Positions 46,545 to 58,080 of a stretch of DNA of 64,000 bases are shown here, piece by piece. The DNA lies in assembly GCF_954871325.1 (NCBI RefSeq), contig NC_088778.1, positions 30,179,120-30,243,119 on the forward strand. Reading direction: 5' to 3'. The notes under the pieces were generated by a model. The model was not told the DNA's origin. It made no database searches and was given only the letters and a program-made list of their open reading frames with translations. The translations under genes were made by a program, and so were the position numbers. This DNA is from Gordionus sp. m RMFG-2023 (taxonomy: Eukaryota > Nematomorpha > Gordioida > Chordodea > Parachordodidae). How positions within the stretch are numbered: position 1 is the stretch's first letter; the number at the start of each line of letters is the position of its first letter.

Positions 46545-46690
46545 ATTTGCATATGGGCGCCTAATGTTGCTTAGGATTTTGTTTTAAAATAATAACCCGC
46601 TAAATTTTAGTGTTTTAAAATTTGTTTAAGATAAAAATTATTTGTCTAACCATCTATGACGTGAGGTTAGCTTTAGACCTGTATATTATG
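46545..46690 (+). repeat. Unnamed interspersed repeat, copy 3
   Basis: Has GCATATGGGCGCCTAATGTTGCTTAGG, CTAAATTTTAG and TTATTTGTCTAACCATCTATG-like parts that line up with 3105-3255 and 6963-7145, more diverged. It begins right after the MITE target duplication. Confidence 0.45.
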
Positions 46691-47506
46691 CAAAACCTTA
46701 AAGCGTAGTTTTGAATGAATAATGACAATATAACACTGAAAGGGAGAAAAAGTTAAAATTTTTAAATAAACTCTACTATTTAAAACCTTGTCGAAATTTA
46801 ATAGATTTATTTAAACTTTTTTCACTCGGAATTTATAGAAAATTGGTAGTATCAATTTTAAATATTGATTTACTATACCCAAAAATAAATGTATGCTGCC
46901 TAAAATCCATGTTTTGTAAAAAAAAAAAATTCCAACCTTGCGTTAAAAGTTTTATTATCAAATAAACTAAAAATCCATCATATATTATATTTTTTTTATC
47001 TGGTTTTTAAACTAAGCATCAAAATTATAAAAATTATCATTTGGAATTTGATAAAGAATGATATAAATTATTCTAAAATATTATAAATTTTTCCAAATTC
47101 ATTTTTAAAATTTTAAGACTTTGCATAATTGTTCCAAATCCTCATAATTTTTAAAAATATTCCCAAGAAAACGTGGGGATTTTTAAATAATTTACTTCTT
47201 ACGTTGAATTTTTGAATTCCAGAGATTCCATATCACGCTAATCTTATTACAACGTATACATTTAGTTAATTTATACCAGTCAAATTATATATCAGATTCA
47301 TTTTTTTTGTTAGACTCTATAAAAAAATGATTAAAATTGGATTTTATCACCAAATACCAATAGATTTTAATATATAGCGTTCCTGAAGATATTCTTGACA
47401 ATAATATTTATCAAAAATATATTTAATCTTTTTTGTGTATTTGAATTTTGTTTTTAATGAAAAATTTAGATTTAGAAAAATGTATAATATTTTAAAATCA
47501 TTTACA

Positions 47507-47512
47507 TTTATT
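47507..47512 (-). promoter_or_regulatory. Candidate poly(A) signal of the LRR receptor
   Basis: AATAAA on the minus strand about 70 nt after the stop codon at 47580. In such AT-rich DNA the hexamer is common, so this is only the best placed candidate. Confidence 0.35.
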
Positions 47513-47579
47513 ATAACCAATCTTACAGTTATTTATAAAAAAAATACGAATATTTTAAAATTATATTCAAAAAAATCTT

Positions 47580-49067
47580 CTATACTGCGATTTTTTCGGT
47601 CTTGGTTTGTTTAATGATGGCCCCTTTATCCCATTCGCAATTAATATCCAAAATGTCGTCATTATCAAAGGAATTTATAAAAACGGATATAGAATTTGAT
47701 TTCTCGCATCCGTCGTACGCGTTATATAGCGTGTCAGCCAACTTCTGAGTACGAGTCAATTCGAGGTTTTTGGTGGTTAAAGAATTATCGGACGATTTCA
47801 TATATTCCGAACTAGAACATTGCGCAAAAATTTTAAATGGCTGCCCAATAACGGGAATTTGCGTATGGTAGGATTTATGATTCGCCCTTCTCCCGTGAGG
47901 ATTGGGATTAGATTCTAATTGATCATTTTTTCTTTGAGTATTTGTAATATTAGTAAATTTTTCTAAATTATTTGCACTACCGGGTTCTTCGTTCAAAATC
48001 TTGGAGTACTGGTGATGATTGGAAGAAGAGATGGAACAAGAGTTCAGCGATTTTTTGAGGATTTCTTTAGTCTTTTTACCCCCAATTTCATTTTTATTGG
48101 CGAACGTTTTTATCGTGTCGTACAAGTAATTGCCATTGTTGTTTATAAAATTATTGGAATTTTTGCGAATATTATTATCGGTATCGTTATCTGTTCTTAA
48201 ATCCGAGGAAACGTGGCACGAATGCCTAAGATTATTTAGCAATGGTTTATCAAGATGATTTTCGGCAGATATAACGATGCTATTATTCTCGTATATGTGC
48301 GATTCAGGATGGCAAATGTGTCCTAGATCCTTGCCATCATGGTAGCATCGGTAGATGATATCATCTCCCGGTCGGTTTTTTCCGGGGGTTTCGGTGTTTT
48401 TACATTTAAAGTTATCGATTTGAGTTTCCAAATGTCTGAAAAACTCGTTACTCGATACCGAGTTAGTCAATTGGCGATTGGCCAACATTTGCTTCCTCCC
48501 TATGAAATCGGAATAATAAACGCCGTCGTTGTTAACGTCCCTTTCGATGGAATATAATCTCAAATCCTTTTCGTCGCGGCCTAAATTTCTTAGAGGATCT
48601 CTATCTTTAATCAAACTCTCATTGATTAGGGTATTATTATTATTCGCACCATTCAGATTTCGGTTTAACGGTTCATTTTCAGTTCCTACTGTGGTTTTGT
48701 ACGTATCAGGGTTGCTAGATACATTGCGATTAAAGTCAGAGGTGTTATTTCTACGTCTTTGCTTCCACCACCATAGAATAAAAGATGTCAGGATACAAAT
48801 TGCAAGAGCGGAGAGTGCTAATAAAGTTGTTAATAATATGATCAGTCTTTTGTACTTCCTTTCCCTCCTTGCTCTTTGAATCCAACTAAAATGATCTTTG
48901 GAAGTCCCAAAGGAGCTTAATTTTTTGCGCAAGGGACCCGGCATCCACTTGGAAAGAATGTCGGAATACTCATCATCTACGATGCATACATAGGCCTCTG
49001 ATGGTATACACATCAAACAAGTATTCATTAAGTGATGCGGTGCGTAGCAGAGCGTTTTTTGCAATTT
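47580..49067 (-). CDS. LRR receptor exon 5: end of LRRCT, transmembrane helix, long cytoplasmic tail
   Basis: 1488 nt, 495 residues and stop. The first part (CYAPHHLMNTCLMC..C) supplies the remaining LRRCT cysteines. RLIILLTTLLALSALAICI continues into the membrane helix, which ends WWWKQRRR. The tail is rich in Asn, Ser, Asp and Lys, without a domain I recognise. Several YxxL/YxxF-like tyrosines occur, and the last residues KIAV fit a class II PDZ-binding end (hydrophobic-x-hydrophobic). The acceptor (TCGAAAAG) has a weak pyrimidine tract, so this junction is less certain than the others. AATAAA on the minus strand lies about 70 bp past the stop. Confidence 0.84.
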   Translation of the reverse strand, partial: KLQKTLCYAPHHLMNTCLMCIPSEAYVCIVDDEYSDILSKWMPGPLRKKLSSFGTSKDHFSWIQRARRERKYKRLIILLTTLLALSALAICILTSFILWWWKQRRRNNTSDFNRNVSSNPDTYKTTVGTENEPLNRNLNGANNNNTLINESLIKDRDPLRNLGRDEKDLRLYSIERDVNNDGVYYSDFIGRKQMLANRQLTNSVSSNEFFRHLETQIDNFKCKNTETPGKNRPGDDIIYRCYHDGKDLGHICHPESHIYENNSIVISAENHLDKPLLNNLRHSCHVSSDLRTDNDTDNNIRKNSNNFINNNGNYLYDTIKTFANKNEIGGKKTKEILKKSLNSCSISSSNHHQYSKILNEEPGSANNLEKFTNITNTQRKNDQLESNPNPHGRRANHKSYHTQIPVIGQPFKIFAQCSSSEYMKSSDNSLTTKNLELTRTQKLADTLYNAYDGCEKSNSISVFINSFDNDDILDINCEWDKGAIIKQTKTEKIAV

Positions 49068-52000
49068 CTTTTCGATATAAGGGTAAAAAATATAATATAA
49101 AAAAGATTATTAAATAATAACATTATAGTATTTTTGAGGAATAATATTAATTTATTTAATATTTAACCCTTGAGTAATATTGGTAAAATTACAACACGAG
49201 TAATTGAACGATAACACGCCTCACCTCCATTTTAAAACTGTTATATATCATTCAAATTTCGATATTAACCTTTGATATTTGTTTTCCTGATATTTATAAC
49301 ATTATTTCCGCTAAAGATCTGCAAAAGTAGATCCGGCCCGTAACCGGGCCATGTCTATTTTTCTTAAACTGGGTGGGGCCTAATATTATTTTAACAAATT
49401 CAGGCCGGGTCGGGCCTTGGAATTATTTTACAAATGTATCTAAATTTATCAATTTTATGTTAAATTTTTTATGTAGAATAAAAATATTTGATTTTATTTA
49501 TAAAAACTAGACGCCATATAACATATCATCTTTTATTTTGAGTAATTATAAAAATGAATTTCTATATTTAAATAAATTCAGGCCAGGCCTGTAAATTTTT
49601 TAAAAATTTTTTGGGCTGGGCTTGAAAAATTAGCCGATGCAGATCACTAATTTCCACATCTATATTTTAATATTAAAAAAAAATACGATAAGATAAATTT
49701 TGATTATAAATATTTTTAAATATACAATATTTATGTTTTAAAAAAATAAACAATTGGTTTATATATAAAAAAAACAAATCCAAAATTTAAAAAATTAAAG
49801 ATGAAATATAACGTAGGAAGGAAGGAAGAATAAGTCTAGAGAAGATCTGTGAAGAGAAGACTGCCATTGAAACTTTGATAATTCTCTTTAAGGATAGCTA
49901 TGGTCTGCGGAAGAAACCTTCTCGAGCATCGCCAATAAGCTAGCAGATGTGAAATCCTAAATCCTTGAAGTAGGATAAGACAATCTTACCAAAATAAGTT
50001 AAGGTTTTAGATATTCTCAAGTTTCAGAATATTTAGAAATTTTAAGCTGTTTATTTTGCTCGAGTACGTTTGGAGTTTGGTTGGATAAGGCTAATGGATC
50101 TATACAAGAATAGTCCCAAACAAGGAATTTTTATTGTTTCCATGGGATCAAGATGGTTCTGTCAGGCCCTTTCCATCGGATCTAAAAAGTTCTGTTGGTT
50201 TTAGTATTGCAGGGTTGTAAATACTTTAAAGGTAATTGGTTCAAAAAATTGCAATTGAAGTGCAAACTGTATCTTCTATGCAATCTATAAGAGTTCTGCA
50301 ACCAGAGCAGATTCGAGGAAAGGTTATCGTACAATTAAGGCGAATTCCAATATATTTTAGAAATTTTAAATTAATATAAAAATAAAATTTTGAAAATTTG
50401 ATGTTAAATAAAAATTTTATTATAATTTGTTAAAAAATTTGGTAAATAAAGTAAAATTACATATATAATTTTATAATTTACTATAAAAATCTCTTAAATA
50501 ATTTTTTAATTTAATTAATATTTAGATTTAAGTATAAACTTGGTTTCTTTCAAATAATAGTGTATTTATATTCAAAAAAAATAATATATAAATCATTGTC
50601 CATTTTAATTCCAAAAATATTTACATCTTAAAAATCGTTCAATTAAAAATACTCGAAGCCTTGCAAAAATATAATTTAGCCCAAAATGGTAGGAGGCTAC
50701 CGAAAATCCAGATAAAAATATGACAGGCGCATTCTTGCTAGCAATAAGATACTTCGTTAGTGTTGGGGGAGGGGATAATATTTCAAGTGTTAATTTTTAG
50801 ATTAATGTGCGACAATCAACAAAAAATTCATTAAATCGCTAACCCCATTGTATCTACAATCCAAATTTTGTTTAGATAATCTGTTTCTAATAAAAATTTA
50901 TCACAAATTCCATCAAATAATTAATGATAGGATTTTTTTCAGTCTATTATGCTGTATATAGACTTGTGGAGGTAAAACTACAAATACCACTTGTCGGATT
51001 AAAATATTAAATGAGAACCACATGTGGAAATTTTTTGGACTTTATAACCTCGCAAATTAACGAATTTAGCTATTTGGACAAAATGATATCGGCTCGTGTT
51101 AACAATTTAGTGTATTTGCTTTAAAATCAGATATCTTAATATAAAATTAGTCCAGTTGAAGCCATATATCTAGTTTTAAAAAGATGGATTACTTATATTC
51201 GGAATAAAATTTATTCTTGCATCAGAATCCAATTAATGGAATATGTACAGTTTCGCTTTGACGCAAATGTAATCAAATGCTAGGTAAAAACCGTTAGGGG
51301 TATTAAATATCATCAGATAATATCTAGGATATTTGTTATGCCCAAGCATACCACTCATGGGTTAAACTCATTACAAGAACAAAAAATTTAATACATTATA
51401 AATACAAAATTGTTGTTTATACATAGGATTAGTGATAATTAAAAAAAAATAAAATATTTAATCAGAATTTAAATTAAGGAATTTACATTAGAAGCTTCGT
51501 CATTCAATGCATGAGAATCACCTTTGTACGATTGCAATTCCTGAATCCATTCTCTCAGCCATCTAATCTTACAATCGCACATCCACGGGTTATTCATAAA
51601 ATCTAAATACTGGTTCATAAATATTTTTATATGGTATATATTTGTGATTATATTATTATTATTATCATATTTTATAATTATTTATACGAGGGAAAAATTT
51701 CATTTAAAATCTAACTTGAATAGAATTAAACGAAATACGATTGAAGGTCCCGTATTCCAATGTAAATAATTTGTTATTAGCTAAGCTTAAAGATGTTATT
51801 CGATGGAGTCCAGCTAAGGCATGAGCGGATACAAATGTTAGATTGTTGTATTTTAAATCGAGATATTCAATCTCTGTGACATATTTAAAAACTAGAGATT
51901 GTAGATGAGTTATGTGATTACGACTTAAGTCTAACGTATTGAGATACGGTATTCCTTTAAACATTTTCGAGTTTAGCTCTGAAATATGATTGTTGCTTAG

Positions 52001-55000
52001 ATTTAGGGTGTGCAATCCTAACATGTTAACGAAAGTTTCATCTTCTAGACCCTTGAGATGATTGTGACTGATATTGATTCCTATATATAAATCAAATAAA
52101 CCTTTTTATAGTATAATGCAATAAGAGTTAAAAAAAACCGGAACAGCCAAAGCCTGGAACCCTCGGAACCGAGTCTAATCTAGGAAGCGGAACCGCCAGC
52201 AAATTATCTCAGGGAACCGAACTCAGAATCTTCGAAATTAACAATTTAAATATTTTATTCAATTTCTTTAGATCATAAACCTTTTATTCCCAACGAGTTA
52301 ATGAATGTGTGAGCGCGGAGCATCTTCATTCGATTGAAAGATAAATCAAGGCTTTCGCAGCATTTCTGCAAATCGTTAAACGTTTCCGGAAATACCGTTT
52401 CGATTTGATTTCGTGACAAATCCAGGGATCGTACCTGAGACGGTGACATGACATCGTCGAGTCCTCTGAAGTTGTGAGGTGTCAACTGGGATATCTTATT
52501 CTTGCCGAAGTCTAAAGCCCTCATCGAGCTCATATTGAAAAATATGTCAGAGGGTGGGAACGAAGTCAGGGAATTACCGGCGAGTATCACCCTCTTAAGT
52601 GGGGACGAGTTTAAATTATCGAATGCCAATCGGTGAATCGTGTTGATTTTGTTGTCGGCTAAATTTAGAATTTCTAGTAACGGGATACTGGGAAAGCATT
52701 TGTTGGCTAGGTAAGAAATTTCGTTGCGGGATAAATCCAAATACCACAGTGTTTTAAAACTGGATAGAGCTTTGGTGGGGACGCTATTTAACAAATTTCC
52801 GCTCATATGAAGGGAACCTAAAACGTTTTTCAGGTTATCCCCGAAATCGTCGCTTTTAGATTCCTTGATAACGTTGTCGGCTAGATTAAGAACCCATAAA
52901 TTCTTAAGATTTTTAAGCGAATCCTTTGGTACTTTGTCCAACAAATTTCCTTTTAAGTGGAGGTAAGATAACGACGCTTCGAGACCTAATAATTATGGAA
53001 AGTTTTAGTAAGGAAAAAAATGAACAAGGGGTATTATAATCCAGAGACCTTCATGGGCCTTAATTTTTGACCAAGCCCGGCCCTGGCAAGCAGTAAAAAA
53101 ATTTTTCCCAAGCCCGGCCCGGCCCATATTTAATGTTAAAAAGATTCCCAAGTCCGGCCCAAGCCCATAATAAGTTTCACAAAAATTTCCCAAGTCCGGC
53201 CAAATGCCCAGCCCAAGCCCATTAAAAATATTTTTAAAACCCAGGCCCGGCCCAGACCCGCTAGAAAATACGAAGACCCATACCCGGCCCTTACAACAAA
53301 TTGAATTATACACCCTATCTATCTTTTCGCAATTCTTTATTACTCACTATTTAATCGCTTAAATATTGGAGTGTTATATCTTACATTCGGAAAGTTTTTA
53401 GCATTTTAAGTTAACTATAAAAATAATTTTACAAAATATTCATTAATTGCTTTAAAGTTTTATTATAATTTTTAAATTTTCGCTAATTCACTTTTACTTG
53501 GTCTCATTGTCAATTTCAACTCTGGATGCGAATATCATTTTTTTTTTAAATTTGCTCAATCGATAACATGTCATAAAGAAATGTGCATGTGAACCTATTT
53601 CCGACCCGGAAATAGTATAATTTCAAATATCCGGGCCGGGCTTAAAAGTTTAAAAAATATTAGAAATCCGGCACAGTCTAAGCTTGATTCGATCCGATCT
53701 AGCGGGTCGAGCCAATTTAAAAATACTTTTTAAAGAAAATATCGCAACCAATAAATTAGAAAATGTTTAGATAGGTATAGAATGAAAGGTTTAGGCATCC
53801 TAAAATTCGACTTATTTCTAAACAGCCGGCTGCTTAACTGGCTACATAGCTTCGACTAAACAGCCTAAAAAAAAAGAAAACAAAAATAATGAAAAAAACA
53901 AAAAAAAACAAAGCCACCAAACACTTAAAAAACAGACCAAAATAGGGTTTCCTAAAGTAATAAATCAAAAATAAATCGAACTAGGACATATCTCGATTTA
54001 CCTTCAATTTTTTGCTGAAACATTTTTTTAAAAAAAAATACAGCCAAGATTATTCAAAAGTTAACACAAAAATTTTTTATAAAATTTGTGAGCCGTGCCT
54101 AAAAAAGGATCAAAAATAATCCTCGTCTCTAACAAAAAATTATTCAAAAAATTTTGTCCCGCCGTGATTTTGATAGGGCATAAAATTTTGACCTCAGCAA
54201 GTTTCGTACACCACCCAAAGAAAAAACGTTAACCTTTGAAAGCGTTATCCGCCACGGTGGATATTTTGTTATTCTCCAGGTTTAGAGTCCTCAATATACG
54301 CATCTCCTTGAAGCAAAATGGCGTCAGAAATCGGATCCTGTTTTCGCTCAACACTAGGTATTCGACGGACGAAAGGTGCTGAAAATTTGTCGGAACTATA
54401 TTATCGATATGATTGTCGTGCAGAAATAAAACTCTCAGATTATTCAGGCCCACGAAGGCCTCCCCGTCTATCAACTTTATATGATTATGGCCGAGGTTCA
54501 ATGTTTGCAAAGATCTAAGCGAAGAAAATGCCTTTTGTGGAGTCAGAAGTTCTATCAAATTCCTGGCCAAATCTAATTTCTTCAGAGCTCTCAAATAATT
54601 GAACGCGTCCTTGGGAATGATCTTTATTTGATTATTTTGTAGTTCGAGCTCTTGTAGCGTTTCTTCTAGTCCGACAAAGGCATCCTTATCAATTTTAGCT
54701 ATTTCATTGGCTTCTAAATGCAAAGCTCTCAGGTTTGAGAGTCCCCAAAGAGCTCGACCGGATATATGACTCAATAAATTGTAGGATAAATCCAGAACAC
54801 GTAAATGAGTGAGCGGTGCTAGCGAAGAGGTAGGAATTGTTTTCAAATTATTAATTTGGAGATCCAAGATTCGTAACTTTGGTGCTAGTGACATAAATGC
54901 ATCTCCGGATATGTTCCAAAGTTTTCCATTATTTATAGCGAGATATTCGAGATTTGTGAAACCAAAAAAAGGATCACCTTGCAACATACCAATATTATTA

Positions 55001-55251
55001 TAACGCATGGTTAAATGGGTGAGAGTTCTATCCAAAATTTTGGTCTTACGAATCGATTTAGTCGTTTTAAAGAGCGAATTATATTGACACAATATCGCGA
55101 TCGGGTCAGAATTAGAATCGTTTACGTAAGAAAATCCCGATTTTGCGTCGGCGTTGTCGCATGCGCACTCCGTGACATTTGATGGCAAATAGCACGGTCT
55201 TATTTTAAAAATAAACGAAAAATATACCATAAATTGTAGTATACACAACAT
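47580..55251 (-). CDS. Chaoptin-like leucine-rich-repeat single-pass receptor, five exons, 1232 aa
   Basis: Exons on the minus strand: 55251-54234, 52985-52281, 52080-51716, 51609-51487 and 49067-47580. Lengths 1018, 705, 365, 123 and 1488 sum to 3699 nt, an exact multiple of three, with GT-AG at every junction and phases 1, 1, 0, 0. Layout: signal peptide (about 1-20), a Cys-containing N-terminal cap, more than 20 LRRs of the typical 24-residue extracellular type up to about residue 700, an LRRCT cap (NPWMCDC..WLREW, split by intron 4), a transmembrane helix at about 812-838 followed by KQRRR, and a 394-residue Asn/Ser-rich cytoplasmic tail ending IAV. Such ectodomains mediate adhesion or ligand recognition at the cell surface. 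LRR spacing recalls chaoptin, but chaoptin is lipid-anchored and this protein has a long tail, so orthology is not claimed. No Toll/TIR or kinase domain is visible. Confidence 0.85.
49317..49645. repeat. hAT MITE in the last intron of the LRR receptor
   Basis: Ends GATCTGCA and TGCAGATC inverted, with AGATCCGGCCCGTAACCGGGCC at the left and GGGCTGGGCTTGAAAAATT at the right. About 330 bp, AT-rich middle. Confidence 0.65.
49830..50345 (-). mobile_element. R2/CRE-like retroelement, copy 6, heavily decayed
   Basis: Minus-strand traces: DPMETIKIPCLGLFL (compare IPWENDLFLAWDF) at about 50.13 kb and FKDLGFHIC..REGFF at about 49.9 kb. Several stops. It lies in intron 4 of the LRR receptor, same strand. 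Confidence 0.55.
51487..51609 (-). CDS. LRR receptor exon 4: first half of the LRRCT cap (small exon)
   Basis: A 123-nt exon of 41 codons between acceptor ACCAG and donor AAT then GTAAAT. It reads YLDFMNNPWMCDCKIRWL then REWIQEL and ends NDEASN. NPWxCDC..WL is the diagnostic start of an LRR C-terminal cap, and it completes the last repeat begun in exon 3. It is too short to be found by ORF length alone. Confidence 0.87.
51716..52080 (-). CDS. LRR receptor exon 3: last LRRs
   Basis: 365 nt. Starts with GINISHNHLKGLED after a TATATAG acceptor and contains LHTLNLSNNHI, LNTLDLSRNHI, IEYLDLKYNNL and ITSLSLANNKL. It ends FNSIQ at donor TTCAA then GTTAGA, phase 0. The methionine at 52024 is internal, not a start. 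Confidence 0.85.
52130..52245. repeat. GGAACC-rich low-copy repeat in LRR intron 2
   Basis: The 200-bp intron between exons 2 and 3 holds CCGGAACAGCC, CTGGAACCCTCGGAACCG, AGCGGAACCGCC and GGGAACCGAACTC in 100 bp, strikingly GC-richer than its surroundings. Source not identified. Confidence 0.5.
52281..52985 (-). CDS. LRR receptor exon 2: middle LRRs
   Basis: 705 nt. The acceptor TTATTAG completes the split Gly codon and continues LEASLSYLHLKGN, a perfect continuation of the LRR register. Repeats include LWVLNLADNVI, LWYLDLSRNEI, LEILNLADNKI, LKRVILAGNSL, VRSLDLSRNQI and CESLDLSFNRM. Donor AAAAG then GTTTAT. Confidence 0.87.
53042..53300. repeat. GGCCCGGCC hAT MITE in LRR intron 1
   Basis: Starts CAGAGACCTTCATGGGCC, the same end as the hAT fossil at 15,568 (inverted). 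It carries six to eight blocks of AAGCCCGGCCC / AAGTCCGGCCC spaced by T/A-rich DNA. The right end has decayed. A minus-strand open frame over it is an artefact of the repeat. Confidence 0.75.
54234..55251 (-). CDS. LRR receptor exon 1: signal peptide, N-cap and first LRRs
   Basis: Encodes residues 1-339 plus one base. MLCILQFMVYFSFIFKI is a signal peptide; CYLPSNVTECACDN resembles an LRR N-terminal cap. About ten LRRs follow, recognisable by LxxLxLxxNxI (LRVLDLSYNLL, LRALHLEANEI, LQTLNLGHNHI, LRTLNLENNKI). It ends DNAFKG at donor AAAG then GTTAAC. The stop codon met in the intron just after is not used. Confidence 0.87.
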
Positions 55252-56220
55252 TTACGAATTTAAACTCTTTTTTTTTATACATCTAACTCTTACTAAAATA
55301 ATTAATTGTCAATATGATAGGACATCATAATAGTCCCTCAAAAAAGATCTAAAATATATAGGACATTTGATAAGCTCTAAAATTCATTTAATACAGACCA
55401 CTTCCATGTTATAATATACATCAAATAATATTCCCATGCGAATTTATGAATGTATTTTTATTTTTTAAATTATATCATTCGTTTTTCTAACTAACTATCT
55501 ATCTATATATAATATTTATATTGTTTATGATTTTATAAACGAATAATATAATAATAAAAATAGAGTATAAATATATATATATTTATAGAATAATTAAATA
55601 AAATATTATGATTTATTCCTATACATCTATGAAAGAATAACTATTGATAAATGCCATTTGTAAAGTTAACATCCTTTTTTCTTCTTGATCTTAAAACTCC
55701 TTATATGACGGTGAATATGTAGTCTTTAATGATCATATATTTGTAGACAGAACAAGAACCCTGAAAATGGGTTCAAACCCCAGCCTGGACCGAGCAAAGC
55801 AAGGCAATTATTAATTTTTTGACTTCACAAAAGTGTGTGTTTAACATTTTTCAAATTAAAAATTATAGACTGTTGGGATTTTAGGATCGAGGTAAGACGA
55901 AAAATTAAAGATGTTTATTTAAGTAGTAATAAAATGATAATCTCTCACAATAAGAAAAAAACATTTTATTATTTCAACAAGAAAATAAATTATATTAAAT
56001 CAATTTAAGTATATATATATTATTATTATTTAACAAAATGAAAGGTTAATAATATTAAATTTTGCATTATGTTACCTTATAATCGCGAGAACAATATGCC
56101 AAAAAGATAAATAATTACTAAATGGACCAAGATGAATTCAGAGCGGACTGAGGCTTAAAAAGAATTTATACGAGGCTTTGCTAGAACTAAACTTACAAAA
56201 CATATTTATTAACAAACTAT
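55252..56220. other. 5' flank of the LRR receptor; no gene seen
   Basis: The promoter and 5' UTR of the receptor should lie here, but no site can be picked in this AT-rich DNA. A tRNA B-box-like word (GGGTTCAAACCCC) is at 55.77 kb without a matching A box or cloverleaf. Confidence 0.4.
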
Positions 56221-56455
56221 TGTTGTTAAAATGGCCAAATTTGGGCCTATTTTTACAAACGACTACCTCAATATTTTAGCTAGAAAAATACTGTCTAAGC
56301 CCCCGAGACGAGATATTGCTAATTAGATGTCCAAACCTTTGTGTCATCTTCGAGCAAAATCTTCAGGCTTGCATAATTTCCTTCTGGGTAAAATATCGAG
56401 TTAGCTTTTCTTTTTTAAAAATAGGCTCAAAGCGAGCCGTTAACAACACTATTTA
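56221..56455 (+). repeat. Hairpin MITE family A copy
   Basis: From TATTGTTGTTAAAATGGCC to GCGAGCCGTTAACAACACTA, with TAGCTAGAAAAATACTGTC and AGATGTCCAAACCTTTGTG. TA on both sides. Confidence 0.8.
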
Positions 56456-56457
56456 CC

Positions 56458-56607
56458 AGAGTTGTTAAAGGATCTAGATATAAAAATGTGGTATCTGTAT
56501 CTGTATCTAGATAGATTTTTGATTAAAATATCGGTATCTAGATATTATTTTATACGATGTATCTGTATCTAGATCCATTTAAAAAGTATCTTTTAACAAC
56601 TCTGCTA
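56458..56607. repeat. MITE family B, 150 bp
   Basis: AGAGTTGTTAAAGGATCTAG at the left is the imperfect inverse of the right end, GTATCTTTTAACAACTCT. Inside, GTATCTGTATCTAGAT recurs three times. It directly abuts the family A copy on its left. Confidence 0.75.
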
Positions 56608-56649
56608 TTTACAAACGAATCCTAATTTATAAATTACTCGCTTCTCCTA

Positions 56650-58080
56650 ACTGTTTTAAATCGTCAAATAAATCCAAAGTTTTTGGGAGGCTTTTATCTA
56701 AGAATTTTTTTTTTTTAACACATATTCTTTTAATTTCAGATATATAAATTTAGTTTACACAAGTTGTTCATTCGATTAAGGCAAACATAGAAAATTATGA
56801 GAGAGAAAATTAAATGATAACTTTATGCCCAAATCTTATCCTTAATGAATTTGTAACTTATGTGGAGACACATTCAATGAAACGGGGAGATATTATATTG
56901 CGTCTAATTAATTAAAACTCACGCATTGGATTGAGCAAGAATTAGTGATACATCGGTTAAGGACATGAGAATATTGATGATAAGAATGTTGACTATTTTA
57001 AAATTCGGATATTGCTTCATTTATCGAAATAGCGTAAATAATTTTAGCAGGAATGCCTCCATCTCTTGCTTTTATATGTTTAATAGAATTGACGCGCAAT
57101 TAAAGAGATCTGGGGGTGGAGGGGGGGGGGAATAAAAAAACTACACCTTTTGATTTAAAGTTGTTTTTTGGAAGTTGATAAAATATATAAGTTTTTTTTA
57201 TTATTATTATTATCCTTTTAGAAATAATATTAATCTTATATTAAAAAAAAACTAAAACTCATATTTTATGGTAATTAGCGTTTCAAATGAGAAATAAATA
57301 TTAAAAAAAATGAAAGAATCTAGCCCCCAATTAATAATCACAAACCTCTCTCTAAGGAATTTTGCATTTTATGTATTTATGCATTTTGTATTTTATTTTT
57401 TATGTATGTTAATAATATATGAAAAAAAATGTTAATTTTTACAAGTCTAATTTTCTAAATAAAATTGTCTTTTTTATTTTTTTTAAAGTATGGGATCACT
57501 TGAAAATGTGATTTTTTTGAATGAAAATCCAAAAAAAAATCGATATACGTTTAAACCCGGGTCTCAATAATTTTGTGGTTGCCAATATATAGATATAAGA
57601 TTTAAATAGCAAAAAAAAATTTAAATCAAAAGAATTTGGGAAAGATGTAATAAATAGTTATAAAAATAAAGATATTGACTTATGAAAATGCTCATAATTG
57701 TATAAAACAAATAATATATAAAAAAACAACCCTCTTTTACCAAAAAATACAGTATATTAATTTAATAAGTTATAAATAAGTATTAATATTAATATTTATA
57801 TTGTATTTCTTTTTTAATAATTTATATATTTATAAAAGAAAAGTATAAGATAGAAAATATAGTATAAAAAAATTTAGATAAAAAAATATAAAATATTTAA
57901 ATATTTAATAAATTAGTTTTATGGTTGAGATTTTTTTTTTAATCCATCAAAAAAAAAATACAAACTTGATTTCAAAAATTAAAAAAATATTTTAATCAAA
58001 ATTCTTAACATAGTCATAATTTATTAATATTTATAATATTAATATTATAAATTATGCTTGATATCAACTCTTATATTTAT
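56650..58080. other. No gene seen
   Basis: AT-rich with poly-A/T tracts and a G-run at 57120. No supported feature. Confidence 0.5.

Noticed and set aside
48012-48879. Plus-strand frames opposite the last LRR receptor exon
   Set aside because: Antisense shadows of a well supported exon.
53005-53313. 102-codon frame with GLGPDLG repeats
   Set aside because: Translation of GGCCCGGCC MITE blocks in an LRR intron.
54318-55003. Plus-strand frames opposite LRR exon 1
   Set aside because: Antisense shadows of the LRR coding sequence.
55745-55800. tRNA or tRNA-derived SINE suggested by GGGTTCAAACCCC
   Set aside because: No A box at the right distance and no cloverleaf; a similar weak word at 23.6 kb does not align convincingly.
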